DNA from: Pelomonas cellulosilytica
Lineage (GTDB): Bacteria > Pseudomonadota > Gammaproteobacteria > Burkholderiales > Burkholderiaceae_C
Length of the DNA stretch: 64,000 bases
Reading direction: 5' to 3'
NCBI RefSeq assembly: GCF_021353265.1
Contig: NZ_JAJTWU010000001.1
Coordinates: 558,001 to 622,000, forward strand
Below the pieces are notes generated by a model that was not told the DNA's origin, ran no database searches, and was given only the letters and a program-made list of their open reading frames with translations. Made by a program: the position numbers and the translations under genes. Shown piece by piece: positions 15,411 through 24,554 of the stretch. Position 1 is the stretch's first letter. Each line of letters opens with the position of its first letter.

Positions 15411-17825
15411 ATGTCCGGACATCCCATCCTTCCCGCCGACCCGATCACGCTGCCGCTGCTGCCGCTGCGTGACGTGGTCGTGTTCCCGCACATGGTCATC
15501 CCGCTGTTCGTCGGGCGCCCCAAGTCCATCAAGGCCTTGGAAGCCGCGATGGAAGCAGGCCGCCAGATCATGCTGGTCGCACAAAAGGCCGCCGGCAAGG
15601 ACGAACCCAAGCCCGAGGACATGTTCGAGGTCGGCTGCGTCTCCAGCATCCTGCAGATGCTGAAGCTGCCCGACGGCACCGTGAAGGTGCTGGTCGAAGG
15701 CCTGCAGCGCGCGACGACCAGCACGATCACCGAGCCCGGTGAGCACTTCGTTGCCGAAGTCACGCCCATCCCGCCCGAGACCGAGCACGCCCCCGAAGTC
15801 GAAGCGCTGCGCCGCGCCGTTACTCAGCAGTTCGACCAGTACGTCAAGCTGAACAAGAAGATCCCGCCTGAGATCCTCACGTCCATCGGCGGTATCGACG
15901 ATCCGGGTCGCCTCGCCGACACCATCGCTGCCCACCTGCCGCTCAAGCTCGATGCCAAGCAGGCCGTGCTGGACTTGGCCGACGTGGCCAAGCGCCTCGA
16001 AAAGCTGCTCGACCTCCTCGAGCATGAAGTCGACATCCTGCAGGTCGAAAAGCGCATCCGCGGGCGCGTCAAGCGCCAGATGGAGAAGAGCCAGCGCGAG
16101 TACTACCTGAACGAGCAGGTCAAGGCCATCCAGAAGGAACTCGGCGACGGCGAAGACGGCGCCGACATGGAGGAGCTCGAGAAGAAGATCCTTGCGGCCC
16201 GCATGCCCAAGGAAGCGCGCAAGAAGGCCGACGCGGAGCTGAAGAAGCTCAAGCTGATGTCGCCCATGTCCGCCGAGGCGACCGTGGTGCGCAACTACAT
16301 CGACACGCTGGTCAACTTGCCCTGGAGCAAGAAGACCAAGATCAAGCACGACCTCAAGAACGCCGAGGACGTGCTCAACGAAGACCACTACGGCCTCGAG
16401 AAGGTCAAGGATCGCATCCTTGAATATCTCGCGGTGCAGCAGCGTGTCGAGAAGGTCAAGGCGCCGATCCTGTGCCTCGTGGGCCCTCCGGGCGTCGGCA
16501 AGACCTCGCTTGGCCAGAGCGTGGCGCGCGCCACCGGCCGCAAGTTCGTTCGCATGGCGCTGGGCGGCGTGCGCGACGAAGCCGAGATCCGCGGCCACCG
16601 CCGCACCTACATCGGCTCCATGCCGGGCAAGGTGCTGCAGTCGCTGACCAAGGTCGGCACGCGCAACCCGTTGTTCCTGCTCGACGAGATCGACAAGCTG
16701 GGCATGGACTTCCGCGGCGACCCGTCGTCGGCGTTGCTGGAGGTGCTGGACCCCGAGCAGAACCACACCTTTGGTGACCACTACATCGAGGTCGACTTCG
16801 ACCTGTCCGACGTGATGTTTGTCGCGACGTCGAACTCGATGAACATCCCGCCGGCTCTGCTGGACCGGATGGAAGTCATTCGCCTGTCTGGCTACACCGA
16901 GGACGAGAAGGTCAACATCGCGCAGACCTACCTGCTGCCCAAGCAACGCAAGAACAACGGCGTGCTGGACGAGGAGCTTGATGTCACCGAGTCGGCCATC
17001 CGTGGCGTGATCCGCTACTACACGCGTGAAGCCGGCGTGCGTTCGCTTGAGCGCGAGATGTCCAAGATCTGCCGCAAGGTGGTCAAGGGCATCCAGCTCA
17101 AGACCTACGAAGGCAAGGTGGTCGTCACCGAAGAGAACCTTCACGACTTCCTTGGCGTGCGCAAGTACGACTTCGGCCGTGCCGAGAAGAAGAACCAGGT
17201 TGGCCAGGTCGTGGGCCTGGCGTGGACGGAGGTGGGCGGCGATCTGCTGACCATCGAAGCCACCGCGATGCCGGGCAAGGGCAACATCATCCGCACCGGC
17301 TCGCTGGGCGACGTGATGAAGGAATCCGTCGAGGCGGCTCGCACGGTGGTGCGCTCGCGCGCACGGCGCTTGGGCATCAAGGACGAGGTCTTCGAGAAGC
17401 GCGACGTGCACGTCCACGTGCCCGATGGCGCGACGCCCAAGGACGGTCCAAGCGCCGGTGCCGCGATGACGACGGCCTTCGTGTCGGCACTGACCGGCAT
17501 CCCGGTGCGTGCCGATGTCGCGATGACCGGCGAGATCACGCTGCGTGGCGAAGTCACCGCGATCGGTGGCCTGAAGGAGAAGCTGCTTGCGGCCCACCGC
17601 GGCGGCATCAAGACGGTCATGATCCCGGAAGAGAACGTCAAGGATCTTCAGGACATTCCGGAGAACGTCAAGAACCAGCTGGAGATCGTGCCGGTGCGTT
17701 GGATCGAGCGCGTGCTGGAAGTGGCCCTGGAGTCCCTGCCTGCGCCGCTGCCCGACGAGGAAGTGCCGGTCGCCGCGGCCAAGCCGGAAGAGGGAGCACC
17801 CAAGAGCACAGTCGTGCCGCATTGA
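15411..17825 (+). CDS. lon: ATP-dependent protease La
   Basis: Hexameric cytoplasmic protease that removes misfolded and short-lived regulatory proteins. The 804-residue protein has the N-terminal substrate domain, a coiled-coil linker, the AAA+ module with Walker A GPPGVGKT (358-365) and LLDEID Walker B, and the protease domain. Catalytic Ser681 sits in DGPSAG, and Lys724 in LKEK matches the family Ser-Lys spacing of 43. It lies 70 bases after clpX. No heat-shock promoter consensus is evident in that short spacer, so transcription may come from clpX. Confidence 0.98.
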   Translation: MSGHPILPADPITLPLLPLRDVVVFPHMVIPLFVGRPKSIKALEAAMEAGRQIMLVAQKAAGKDEPKPEDMFEVGCVSSILQMLKLPDGTVKVLVEGLQRATTSTITEPGEHFVAEVTPIPPETEHAPEVEALRRAVTQQFDQYVKLNKKIPPEILTSIGGIDDPGRLADTIAAHLPLKLDAKQAVLDLADVAKRLEKLLDLLEHEVDILQVEKRIRGRVKRQMEKSQREYYLNEQVKAIQKELGDGEDGADMEELEKKILAARMPKEARKKADAELKKLKLMSPMSAEATVVRNYIDTLVNLPWSKKTKIKHDLKNAEDVLNEDHYGLEKVKDRILEYLAVQQRVEKVKAPILCLVGPPGVGKTSLGQSVARATGRKFVRMALGGVRDEAEIRGHRRTYIGSMPGKVLQSLTKVGTRNPLFLLDEIDKLGMDFRGDPSSALLEVLDPEQNHTFGDHYIEVDFDLSDVMFVATSNSMNIPPALLDRMEVIRLSGYTEDEKVNIAQTYLLPKQRKNNGVLDEELDVTESAIRGVIRYYTREAGVRSLEREMSKICRKVVKGIQLKTYEGKVVVTEENLHDFLGVRKYDFGRAEKKNQVGQVVGLAWTEVGGDLLTIEATAMPGKGNIIRTGSLGDVMKESVEAARTVVRSRARRLGIKDEVFEKRDVHVHVPDGATPKDGPSAGAAMTTAFVSALTGIPVRADVAMTGEITLRGEVTAIGGLKEKLLAAHRGGIKTVMIPEENVKDLQDIPENVKNQLEIVPVRWIERVLEVALESLPAPLPDEEVPVAAAKPEEGAPKSTVVPH

Positions 17826-17838
17826 GTGAGCGATTGGC

Positions 17839-17868
17839 TTGTCATCCGGCAAAAAGTTGGATTACAAT
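17839..17868 (+). promoter_or_regulatory. Promoter of the tRNA cluster
   Basis: TTGTCA (17839-17844) and TACAAT (17863-17868) are spaced by 18 bases, 40 bases before the first tRNA. This is one of the clearest promoters in the window. Confidence 0.75.
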
Positions 17869-17907
17869 GCCAGCTTCGCTAGATCGGCAACGGTGTAGCG
17901 GAACAAA

Positions 17908-17983
17908 GCGGGATTAGCTCAGTTGGTAGAGCGATACCTTGCCAAGGTATAGGTCGAGAGTTCGAGCCTCTTATCCCGCTCCA
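17908..17983 (+). tRNA. tRNA-Gly (anticodon GCC)
   Basis: The 76-base gene has acceptor strands GCGGGAT and ATCCCGC, D-arm GCTCAGTTGGTAGAGC, anticodon GCC within CTTGCCAAG, the T-arm GAGTTCGAGCCTC and an encoded CCA. It is the first gene of the cluster and is closed off by an intrinsic terminator. Confidence 0.97.
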
Positions 17984-17993
17984 GTATTACTAA

Positions 17994-18016
17994 GGGAAGC
18001 CCCGGCTTCCCTTTTT
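17994..18016 (+). terminator. Intrinsic terminator after the first tRNA-Gly
   Basis: GGGAAGCC (17994-18001) and GGCTTCCC (18004-18011) are followed by five Ts (18012-18016). It lies between tRNA-Gly and tRNA-Cys, so the cluster is not a simple single transcript. Confidence 0.85.
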
Positions 18017-18055
18017 CGTCAAAGTCGCACCAACGGCTTTGATTGGGTTTACGGC

Positions 18056-18129
18056 GGCGCGATAGCAAAGCGGTTATGCCCCGGATTGCAAATCCGGTCA
18101 GTCCGGTTCGACTCCGGATCGCGCCTCCA
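18056..18129 (+). tRNA. tRNA-Cys (anticodon GCA)
   Basis: The 74-base gene has acceptor strands GGCGCGA and TCGCGCC, anticodon GCA within ATTGCAAAT, the T-arm CCGGTTCGACTCCGG and an encoded CCA. It is followed after 12 bases by the second tRNA-Gly and is probably co-transcribed with it. Confidence 0.97.
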
Positions 18130-18141
18130 AAAAAACACCAT

Positions 18142-18217
18142 GCGGGTGTAGCTCAGTTGGTAGAGCGCAACCTTGCCAAGGTTGAGGTCACGAGTTCGAG
18201 CCTCGTTACCCGCTCCA
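18142..18217 (+). tRNA. tRNA-Gly (anticodon GCC), second copy
   Basis: The 76-base gene has acceptor strands GCGGGTG and TACCCGC. The D-arm matches the first tRNA-Gly, and the anticodon is again GCC. It differs from the first copy in the acceptor, anticodon and T stems, so it is a diverged paralogue rather than a recent duplicate. A terminator follows. Confidence 0.97.
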
Positions 18218-18221
18218 AATC

Positions 18222-18254
18222 ACGGGAGATTCGAGTAATCGGATCTCCCGTTTT
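18222..18254 (+). terminator. Intrinsic terminator after the second tRNA-Gly
   Basis: ACGGGAGAT (18222-18230) pairs with ATCTCCCGT (18243-18251), with a TTTT tract ending at 18254 and more T-rich sequence after it. Confidence 0.85.
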
Positions 18255-18284
18255 CTTTGGTGCCGCCTCGATAATGCGGCCGCC

Positions 18285-18372
18285 GCCCGGGTGGCGAAAT
18301 CGGTAAACGCAGCGGACTTAAAATCCGCCGCCCTCAACAGGCGTACGGGTTCAAGTCCCGTCCCGGGCACCA
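18285..18372 (+). tRNA. tRNA-Leu (anticodon TAA)
   Basis: The 88-base gene has acceptor strands GCCCGGG and CCCGGGC, a leucine-type D-loop, anticodon TAA in loop CTTAAAA, a long variable arm and an encoded CCA. It ends eight bases before the stop codon of the convergent murI gene. Confidence 0.97.
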
Positions 18373-18380
18373 GGCTTCTC

Positions 18381-19217
18381 TCAGGCGGTCAGCACTTGCT
18401 GGCCGTTGTTGTTTTCGTGTGCCCAGGCCTGGACATGGAGTCCTCGCCAACCCAGCACCTGGGCGATCCAGTCCTGCAGCGTGGTGGGGTCGCCGCTCGT
18501 TTCGACCTGCAGCGTGGCATTGCCTCCTGTCGGTGTCCATAGATCCACTGCCCGGCGGGCGACGGCGGTCTCGATGTGCAGCAACTCGACGTTGGGGGCC
18601 AGCGCGGCCTGCCACAGCGGCTCGATCAGCGGATAGTGCGTGCAGCCCAGTAGGACGGTGTCGACGCCTGCCTGCCGCAGTGGAGCGCAATGCTCTTCGA
18701 CGAGCCGCCGCAGCAAAGGGCTGTCGAGATCGCCGGCCTCGATGTGTTCCACGATGCCTGGGCAGCCTCGCACGATGACCTCGCGGCCGTTGGCGTGTCG
18801 GTCGATCAGCGCGCGCAACCGCGCGCTGGCGGCCGTGGCTGACGTCGCCAGCAGGCCGATGCGACCGTTGCGCGTGGCCGCGACGGCCGGCTTGATGCCA
18901 GGCTCCGTGCCGACGAAGGGGAGGGCAGGCCAACGCGCGCGCAGCGCCTCGATGGCGTGTGCTGTGGCCGTGTTGCACGCGATGACGATCAGACCGGCGC
19001 CGCAGTCGATCAAGTGCTCCGTGATTGCCATGCTGCGCGCGCGGATGTCGTCGGCACTGCGGCCGCCATACGGCGCATAGGCGGTGTCTGCGAGGTATCG
19101 AAGCCTGGCGTCAGGCAGCAGCCGGCGCAGTTCGCGCAGCACGGTGAGACCGCCGACGCCAGAGTCGAAAACGCCGATTTCGCGGGCGGTAGGGGAGTCA
19201 ATCTGCATGGGCGCCAT
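18381..19217 (-). CDS. murI: Glutamate racemase
   Basis: Cofactor-independent racemase that supplies D-glutamate for peptidoglycan. The 278-residue protein has FDSGVGGLTVL at the N-terminus, the first catalytic cysteine in IACNTATAHA, and the second in LLGCTHYPL; both active-site cysteines are therefore present. ATG 19217 is taken as the start, though an ATG three codons further in (19206-19208) would also fit. It is transcribed away from etfB, with the 163-base spacer serving both directions. Confidence 0.95.
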   Translation of the reverse strand: MAPMQIDSPTAREIGVFDSGVGGLTVLRELRRLLPDARLRYLADTAYAPYGGRSADDIRARSMAITEHLIDCGAGLIVIACNTATAHAIEALRARWPALPFVGTEPGIKPAVAATRNGRIGLLATSATAASARLRALIDRHANGREVIVRGCPGIVEHIEAGDLDSPLLRRLVEEHCAPLRQAGVDTVLLGCTHYPLIEPLWQAALAPNVELLHIETAVARRAVDLWTPTGGNATLQVETSGDPTTLQDWIAQVLGWRGLHVQAWAHENNNGQQVLTA

Positions 19218-19380
19218 CAGTCTAGCTTCGCGATTCGAGAGGGCTCTCCAGAAACAGTCGATCGGGCTGCAACCAGGGTCTGGCTAGAATCGAACGATCG
19301 TGCTTTTTTGAGTGCGGCTCCGGACGGAGCGCCCCGTAGAATCTGATTAACGTACACGTCAATTCGAGCTGGAGTTTTCG

Positions 19381-20136
19381 ATGAAGGTCTTGGTCCCGGT
19401 GAAGCGCGTTGTCGACTACAACGTCAAGGTACGCGTGAAGAGCGACGGCACGGGCGTCGACATCGCCAACGTGAAGATGTCGATGAATCCGTTCGACGAG
19501 ATCGCCATCGAAGAGGCCGTGCGCCTGAAGGAGAAGGGCGTCGTGACGGAGATTGTCGCTGTCTCCTGCGGCGTGGCGCAGGCGCAGGACATCCTGCGCA
19601 CGGCCATGGCTATCGGTGCCGACCGCGCCATCCTCGTCGAAACGCCGGCTGACCTGGACCTGCAGCCGCTGGCCGTCGCCAAGCTGCTGAAGGCGCTGGT
19701 GGACAAGGAGCAGCCGCAACTGGTCATCCTGGGCAAGCAGGCCATCGACGACGACTGCAACCAAACGGGCCAGATGCTCGCCGCGCTGGCCGGCATGCCG
19801 CAGGGCACATTCGCCAGCAAGGTGGAGGTAGCGGGCGACAAGGTGAACGTCACGCGCGAGGTGGACGGCGGTCTCGAAACCGTGTCGCTGAGCCTGCCGG
19901 CCGTAGTGACCACGGACCTGCGGCTGAACGAGCCGCGCTACGTGACGCTGCCCAACATCATGAAGGCGCGCAAGAAGCCGCTGGAGACCGTCAAGCCCGA
20001 AGACCTGGGCGTGAACGTGACGCCGCGCATCAAGACGTTGAAGGTCAGTGAGCCGCCGAAGCGTGGCGCGGGTGTCAAGGTGCCGGATGTGGCGACGCTG
20101 GTGAACAAACTGAAGACAGAAGCGAAGGTGATCTGA
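19381..20136 (+). CDS. etfB: Electron transfer flavoprotein beta subunit
   Basis: The small subunit of the ETF heterodimer, which accepts electrons from acyl-CoA dehydrogenases and passes them to ETF-ubiquinone oxidoreductase. The 251-residue protein starts [18 protein letters not shown] and contains the AMP-site region ([17 protein letters not shown]) and the recognition-loop segment [16 protein letters not shown], all typical of group I EtfB. Its TGA overlaps the etfA ATG by one base, so the subunits are translated together. The acyl-CoA dehydrogenase gene just downstream is a likely electron donor. Confidence 0.96.
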   Translation: MKVLVPVKRVVDYNVKVRVKSDGTGVDIANVKMSMNPFDEIAIEEAVRLKEKGVVTEIVAVSCGVAQAQDILRTAMAIGADRAILVETPADLDLQPLAVAKLLKALVDKEQPQLVILGKQAIDDDCNQTGQMLAALAGMPQGTFASKVEVAGDKVNVTREVDGGLETVSLSLPAVVTTDLRLNEPRYVTLPNIMKARKKPLETVKPEDLGVNVTPRIKTLKVSEPPKRGAGVKVPDVATLVNKLKTEAKVI

Positions 20137-21065
20137 TGACTGCCCTGGTTATTGCCGAACACGACAACGCCTCGATCAAGGGCGCCACGCTGAACACCGT
20201 CACGGCCGCCGCGGCGCTGGGTGGCGACGTGCATGTGCTGGTGGCGGGCCACAATGCTGGTGCCGCTGCCGCGGCTGCCGCGCAGATCGCTGGTGTCGCC
20301 AAGGTGCTGCATGCCGACTCGTCTGCACTGGCCGAAAGCCTGGCCGAAAACGTCGCCGCGCAGGTGATTGCGCTGGCCTCGGGGTACAGCCACCTGGTAT
20401 TCCCCGCGACGGCTGCCGGCAAGAACGTCGCGCCGCGGGTGGCCGCGCTGCTGGACGTGGCCCAGGTCAGCGACATCACCAAGGTGGTCAGCGCCGACAC
20501 CTTTGAGCGCCCCATCTACGCCGGCAATGCGATCGCCACCGTGCAGGCGACGGATGCCGTCAAGGTCATCACCGTGCGCACGACGGGTTTCGACCCAGCC
20601 GCAGCCGGTGGCGCCGCGCCGGTGGAGACGATTGCCGCGGCCGCCGACGTGGGCAAGAGCAGCTTCGTGGGCCGTGAGGTCACCAAGAGCGACCGGCCCG
20701 AACTGACTGCCGCCAAGATCATCGTGTCCGGCGGCCGCGCGCTGGGCAGCAGCGAAAAGTTCAATGAAGTGCTGACGCCGCTGGCCGACAAGCTCGGCGC
20801 GGCTCTCGGTGCGTCGCGCGCTGCCGTCGATGCCGGCTATGCGCCGAACGACTGGCAGGTGGGCCAGACCGGCAAGATCGTCGCGCCGCAGCTCTACATC
20901 GCCGCTGGCATCTCGGGTGCCATCCAGCACCTCGCGGGCATGAAGGACTCGAAGGTCATCGTCGCGATCAACAAGGACCCGGAAGCGCCCATCTTCTCGG
21001 TGGCCGACTACGGTCTGGAGGCCGACCTCTTCACGGCCGTGCCGGAACTGGTCAACGCGCTGTAA
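20136..21065 (+). CDS. etfA: Electron transfer flavoprotein alpha subunit
   Basis: The large ETF subunit, binding the redox-active FAD. In the 309-residue protein the C-terminal FAD domain holds ISGGRALGS-like (here VSGGRALGS), [27 protein letters not shown] and [10 protein letters not shown], the standard FAD-contact motifs. The first 190 residues form the domain that packs on EtfB. A strong intrinsic terminator lies 20 bases downstream and ends the etfBA unit. Confidence 0.97.
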   Translation: MTALVIAEHDNASIKGATLNTVTAAAALGGDVHVLVAGHNAGAAAAAAAQIAGVAKVLHADSSALAESLAENVAAQVIALASGYSHLVFPATAAGKNVAPRVAALLDVAQVSDITKVVSADTFERPIYAGNAIATVQATDAVKVITVRTTGFDPAAAGGAAPVETIAAAADVGKSSFVGREVTKSDRPELTAAKIIVSGGRALGSSEKFNEVLTPLADKLGAALGASRAAVDAGYAPNDWQVGQTGKIVAPQLYIAAGISGAIQHLAGMKDSKVIVAINKDPEAPIFSVADYGLEADLFTAVPELVNAL

Positions 21066-21085
21066 AGCCGGCGCGCATCACTGCC

Positions 21086-21120
21086 GGGCGCCCCGACCGT
21101 CACGTCGCGGCGCCCTTTTT
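21086..21120 (+). terminator. Intrinsic terminator after etfA
   Basis: GGGCGCC (21086-21092) pairs with GGCGCCC (21109-21115), followed by TTTTT (21116-21120). Confidence 0.88.
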
Positions 21121-21140
21121 GTTGACTTGAGGAGTAACGA

Positions 21141-22928
21141 ATGAGTTACGTCGCCCCCGTCAAGGACCTGCTCTTCAACATCCGGCACCTCGCGGGGCTG
21201 GACGAGCTGGTGCAACAGGTGCCCGCCTTCGCGGACTACGGTCTGGACACGGCCGCGGCCGTGCTGGACGAATGCGCCAAGCTGACTCAGGACGTCATTG
21301 CGCCGCTGAACTTCGAAGGCGACAAGAACCCGTCGAGCTTCAAGGATGGGGCGGTCACGACGACGCCAGGCTTCAAGGAAGCCTTCCGTGCTTACGTCGA
21401 AGGCGGCTGGCAGGGCCTGGTGCATCCCGTGGACTTCGGCGGGCAGGGCGCGCCGAAGACGATTGCCGCGGCCTGCAACGAGATGCTGCAAGCGGCCAAC
21501 ATGAGCTTTGCGCTGTGCCCACTGCTGACCGATGGCGCCGTCGAGGCGCTTTTGACAGCGGGCAGCGACGCGCAGCGAGCGACCTTCATCCCGAGGCTGC
21601 TCGACGGCTCGTGGACCGGCACGATGAACCTCACCGAGCCGCAGGCTGGCTCCGACCTGGCGCTCGTGCGCACGCGGGCCGAGCCGCTGGGCGACGGCCG
21701 CTACAAGCTCTTCGGCACGAAGATCTTCATCACCTATGGCGAGCACGACATGGCCGAGAACATCGTCCACCTGGTGCTGGCCCGCGTGACCGGGGCGCCT
21801 GAGGGCGTGAAAGGCATCAGCCTGTTCCTCGTGCCGAAGTTCCTGATCAATGCGGACGGCTCGCTCGGTGCGCGCAACGACGTGCACTGCGTGTCGATCG
21901 AGCACAAGCTGGGCATCAAGGCCAGCCCGACGGCAGTGTTGCAGTTCGGCGACCACGGCGGCGCCTGGGGCGAACTCATCGGTGAGGAGAACCGCGGCCT
22001 CGAGTACATGTTCATCATGATGAATGCGGCCCGCTACGGTGTGGGGCTACAAGGCATTGCCATCGCTGACCGCGCGTACCAGAAGGCCGTGGCCTATGCG
22101 AAGGACCGTGTCCAGTCCCGGCCCGTGGACGGCTCGGCCACCGGCCCTGCCCCCATTGTTCACCACCCCGACGTCCGCCGCATGCTGATGACGATGCGTG
22201 CACTGACCGAGGGCTGCCGCGCGATGGCCAGCACCGCCGCTGCGGCGTTCGATGCGGCGCATCACCATCCGGACACCGCCGTCCGCCAGCAAAGCCAGGC
22301 GTTCTACGAGTTCATGGTGCCGCTCGTGAAGGGCTACAGCACCGAGATGAGCCAGGAGGTCGCGTCACTCGGCGTGCAGGTGCATGGTGGCATGGGCTTC
22401 ATCGAGGAGACAGGTGCGGCGCAGTACTACCGCGACGCCAAGATCCTCACCATTTATGAAGGCACGACGGCCATCCAGGCCAACGATCTCGTCGGCCGCA
22501 AGACGGCGCGTGACGGCGGCTCGCTGGCCCGCGCGATCGCCGGCCAGATCGAGGTGACGGAAGGCCAGCTCGCGCAGCGCAGCAGCGCAGCCGCGAAATC
22601 GATGCTGAAGCAGCTGCGCGCATCGCGAGACGACTTCCTTGCTGCTGTCGAGTTCATCGCTTCGCACGCTAAGCCGCAACCGAACGCGGCCTACGCAGGC
22701 TCCGTGCCTTATCTGATGCTGGCGGGCAACCTCGTGGCCGGCTGGCAGCTGGCGCGCGCGCTGATCGCTGCCGAGGACAAGCTGGCCAGCGACGAGGCCT
22801 TCATGCAGGCGAAGATCGCCACCGCGCGCTTCTACGCCGAACACATCTTGCCGCGCACCGCCGCGCTGCGTGCAGCCATCGTCGATGGCGCCGACAGTGT
22901 CACGGCCCTGCCGCTGGACGCTTTTTGA
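21141..22928 (+). CDS. Acyl-CoA dehydrogenase, long form with C-terminal extension
   Basis: FAD enzyme that introduces a 2,3 double bond into an acyl-CoA and hands electrons to ETF, encoded just upstream. At 595 residues it is longer than the 380-residue classical form and belongs to the group often annotated DmdC-like or 'C-terminal domain-containing'. Motifs include the FAD/substrate region MNLTEPQAGSDL (about 160), IEHKLGIKASPT, GGMGFIEE, and the catalytic-base region ILTIYEGTTAIQANDLVGRK (about 435-455). The final 130 residues are the extra helical domain. The true substrate cannot be read from sequence; methylmercaptopropionyl-CoA is only one possibility for this group. Confidence 0.88.
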   Translation: MSYVAPVKDLLFNIRHLAGLDELVQQVPAFADYGLDTAAAVLDECAKLTQDVIAPLNFEGDKNPSSFKDGAVTTTPGFKEAFRAYVEGGWQGLVHPVDFGGQGAPKTIAAACNEMLQAANMSFALCPLLTDGAVEALLTAGSDAQRATFIPRLLDGSWTGTMNLTEPQAGSDLALVRTRAEPLGDGRYKLFGTKIFITYGEHDMAENIVHLVLARVTGAPEGVKGISLFLVPKFLINADGSLGARNDVHCVSIEHKLGIKASPTAVLQFGDHGGAWGELIGEENRGLEYMFIMMNAARYGVGLQGIAIADRAYQKAVAYAKDRVQSRPVDGSATGPAPIVHHPDVRRMLMTMRALTEGCRAMASTAAAAFDAAHHHPDTAVRQQSQAFYEFMVPLVKGYSTEMSQEVASLGVQVHGGMGFIEETGAAQYYRDAKILTIYEGTTAIQANDLVGRKTARDGGSLARAIAGQIEVTEGQLAQRSSAAAKSMLKQLRASRDDFLAAVEFIASHAKPQPNAAYAGSVPYLMLAGNLVAGWQLARALIAAEDKLASDEAFMQAKIATARFYAEHILPRTAALRAAIVDGADSVTALPLDAF

Positions 22929-22938
22929 GGAGAATCCC

Positions 22939-23892
22939 TTGGCCCTGCCTTCCGTCCTGAAGCGACTCCGCCTGCCGGTCATCGGCTCGCCGCTGTTCAT
23001 CATCAGCAATCCCAAGCTCGTCATCGAGCAGTGCAAGGCGGGCATCGTCGGCTCCATGCCGGCGCTTAACGCGCGCCCGGCGGAGCAACTCGACGACTGG
23101 CTGGCGGAGATCACCGAGGCGCTCGCTGCCCATGACCGCGCCAACCCGGACCAGCCGGCCGCGCCGTTCGCCATCAACCAGATCGTGCACAAGAGCAACG
23201 AGCGGCTGATGCATGACATGCAGGTCTGCGCCAAGTACAAGGTGCCTATCGTCATCACGTCGCTCGGCGCCCGGGAGGACGTGAACCAGGCGGTGCACAG
23301 CTGGGGCGGCGTCGTGCTGCACGACGTCATCAACAACAAGTTCGCTCACAAGGCAATCGAAAAGGGTGCCGACGGCCTCATCGCCGTGGCGGCAGGGGCG
23401 GGCGGACATGCCGGCGTGAAGAGCCCGTTCGCGCTGATCCAGGAGATCCGCGAATGGTTCGACGGCCCGCTGGTGTTGTCAGGCGCCATCGCAACGGGTG
23501 ACGCCGTGCTGGCCGCGCAGGCCTGCGGTGCGGACCTGGCCTACATCGGATCCGCGTTCATCGCGACCGAAGAGGCTCGTGCGACCGAGGCCTACAAGCA
23601 GATGATCGTCGACAGCAACAGTGATGACATCATTTACAGCAACCTCTTCACCGGGGTGCACGGCAACTACCTGCGCGGCTCCATCGTCAACGCGGGCCTG
23701 GACCCGGACCACCTGCCCGAGAGCGATCCGAGCGCGATGAATTTTGCTGGCGGCGCCGCCAAGGCGTGGAAGGACATCTGGGGCAGCGGCCAGGGCATCG
23801 GTGCAGTGCGCGAGGTCGTGCCGGCGGCGCAGCTCGTGGCGCGCCTGAAGCGCGAGTACGGCGCTGCGCGCCAGCGTCTGGCGCTGGGCTGA
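22939..23892 (+). CDS. Nitronate monooxygenase (2-nitropropane dioxygenase family)
   Basis: FMN-dependent TIM-barrel enzyme that oxidises alkyl nitronates; some relatives act on other toxic or unsaturated compounds. The 317-residue protein has PVIGSPLFIISN near the N-terminus, the phosphate-binding GAGGHAGVKSPFAL segment with the family histidine, and SGAIATGDAV with GADLAYIGSAFIAT. The TTG start at 22939 is chosen because GAGGAG at 22927-22932 is well placed; a frame extending upstream would overlap the dehydrogenase gene by 59 bases. It is probably co-transcribed with the dehydrogenase. Confidence 0.9.
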   Translation: MALPSVLKRLRLPVIGSPLFIISNPKLVIEQCKAGIVGSMPALNARPAEQLDDWLAEITEALAAHDRANPDQPAAPFAINQIVHKSNERLMHDMQVCAKYKVPIVITSLGAREDVNQAVHSWGGVVLHDVINNKFAHKAIEKGADGLIAVAAGAGGHAGVKSPFALIQEIREWFDGPLVLSGAIATGDAVLAAQACGADLAYIGSAFIATEEARATEAYKQMIVDSNSDDIIYSNLFTGVHGNYLRGSIVNAGLDPDHLPESDPSAMNFAGGAAKAWKDIWGSGQGIGAVREVVPAAQLVARLKREYGAARQRLALG

Positions 23893-23899
23893 CGCCGTT

Positions 23900-24547
23900 T
23901 CAGCGCTTGTGGATGCGCCAGGCGGGCAGCGTCCAACCGGTCCACAGCGCCAGGCCGCGCAACGCGACGACCGTGACGGCCGCCGCGCTGACGGCGGCCC
24001 ACTGCGGGGCGTCGAGCCGCACCACCGCCACCAGCACCCAGCCGCCGACAAAGCTGCACAGCGCGTAGGGCCGGTGGTCGTGGAAGGCGGCGGGGATCTC
24101 GTTGCAGACGATGTCCCGCAGTACGCCGCCGAAGGTCGCCGTGATGACACCCATCAGCACGGCGACGATGTCGGGCTGGCCGGCGCCCAGTGCCAGCAGC
24201 GCGCCGTTGGCCGTGAAGAGACCCAGGCCCAGTGCATCGGGCCACTGGATGGCGCGCTCCGTCAATGCCAGATGACGCTTGCGCAGGAACAACATCGCGC
24301 CGAAGCTCAGCCCCATCAGCGCCCACAGCCAGTCGGCATGCTCCACCCAGAAGAAGGGCCGGCGGTCGAGCAGCACGTCGCGCAGCGTGCCGCCGCCGAA
24401 CGCAGAGAGGCCTGCCACGACGCACAGGCCCACCGCGTCGAGATGCTTCCGCGCCCCGGCCAGCAGGCCGGACAGCGCGAAGGCGATGGTGGCGGCAATC
24501 TCGACGGCGGCTTGCAGTGTCGAGAAGGTGATGACGGGCGGCTTCAC
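23900..24547 (-). CDS. TRIC-like (UPF0126) membrane protein
   Basis: Small inner-membrane protein of 215 residues with about seven hydrophobic helices arranged as two similar halves. Each half carries the family signature: FGGGTLRDVLLDRRPFFW in the first and FGGVLRDIVCNEIP in the second. Bacterial relatives form trimeric cation-permeable channels, but physiological roles are poorly known. It lies eight bases downstream of the ABC binding-protein gene on the same strand and converges with the nitronate monooxygenase gene. Confidence 0.9.
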   Translation of the reverse strand: MKPPVITFSTLQAAVEIAATIAFALSGLLAGARKHLDAVGLCVVAGLSAFGGGTLRDVLLDRRPFFWVEHADWLWALMGLSFGAMLFLRKRHLALTERAIQWPDALGLGLFTANGALLALGAGQPDIVAVLMGVITATFGGVLRDIVCNEIPAAFHDHRPYALCSFVGGWVLVAVVRLDAPQWAAVSAAAVTVVALRGLALWTGWTLPAWRIHKR

Positions 24548-24554
24548 GCGGGCG

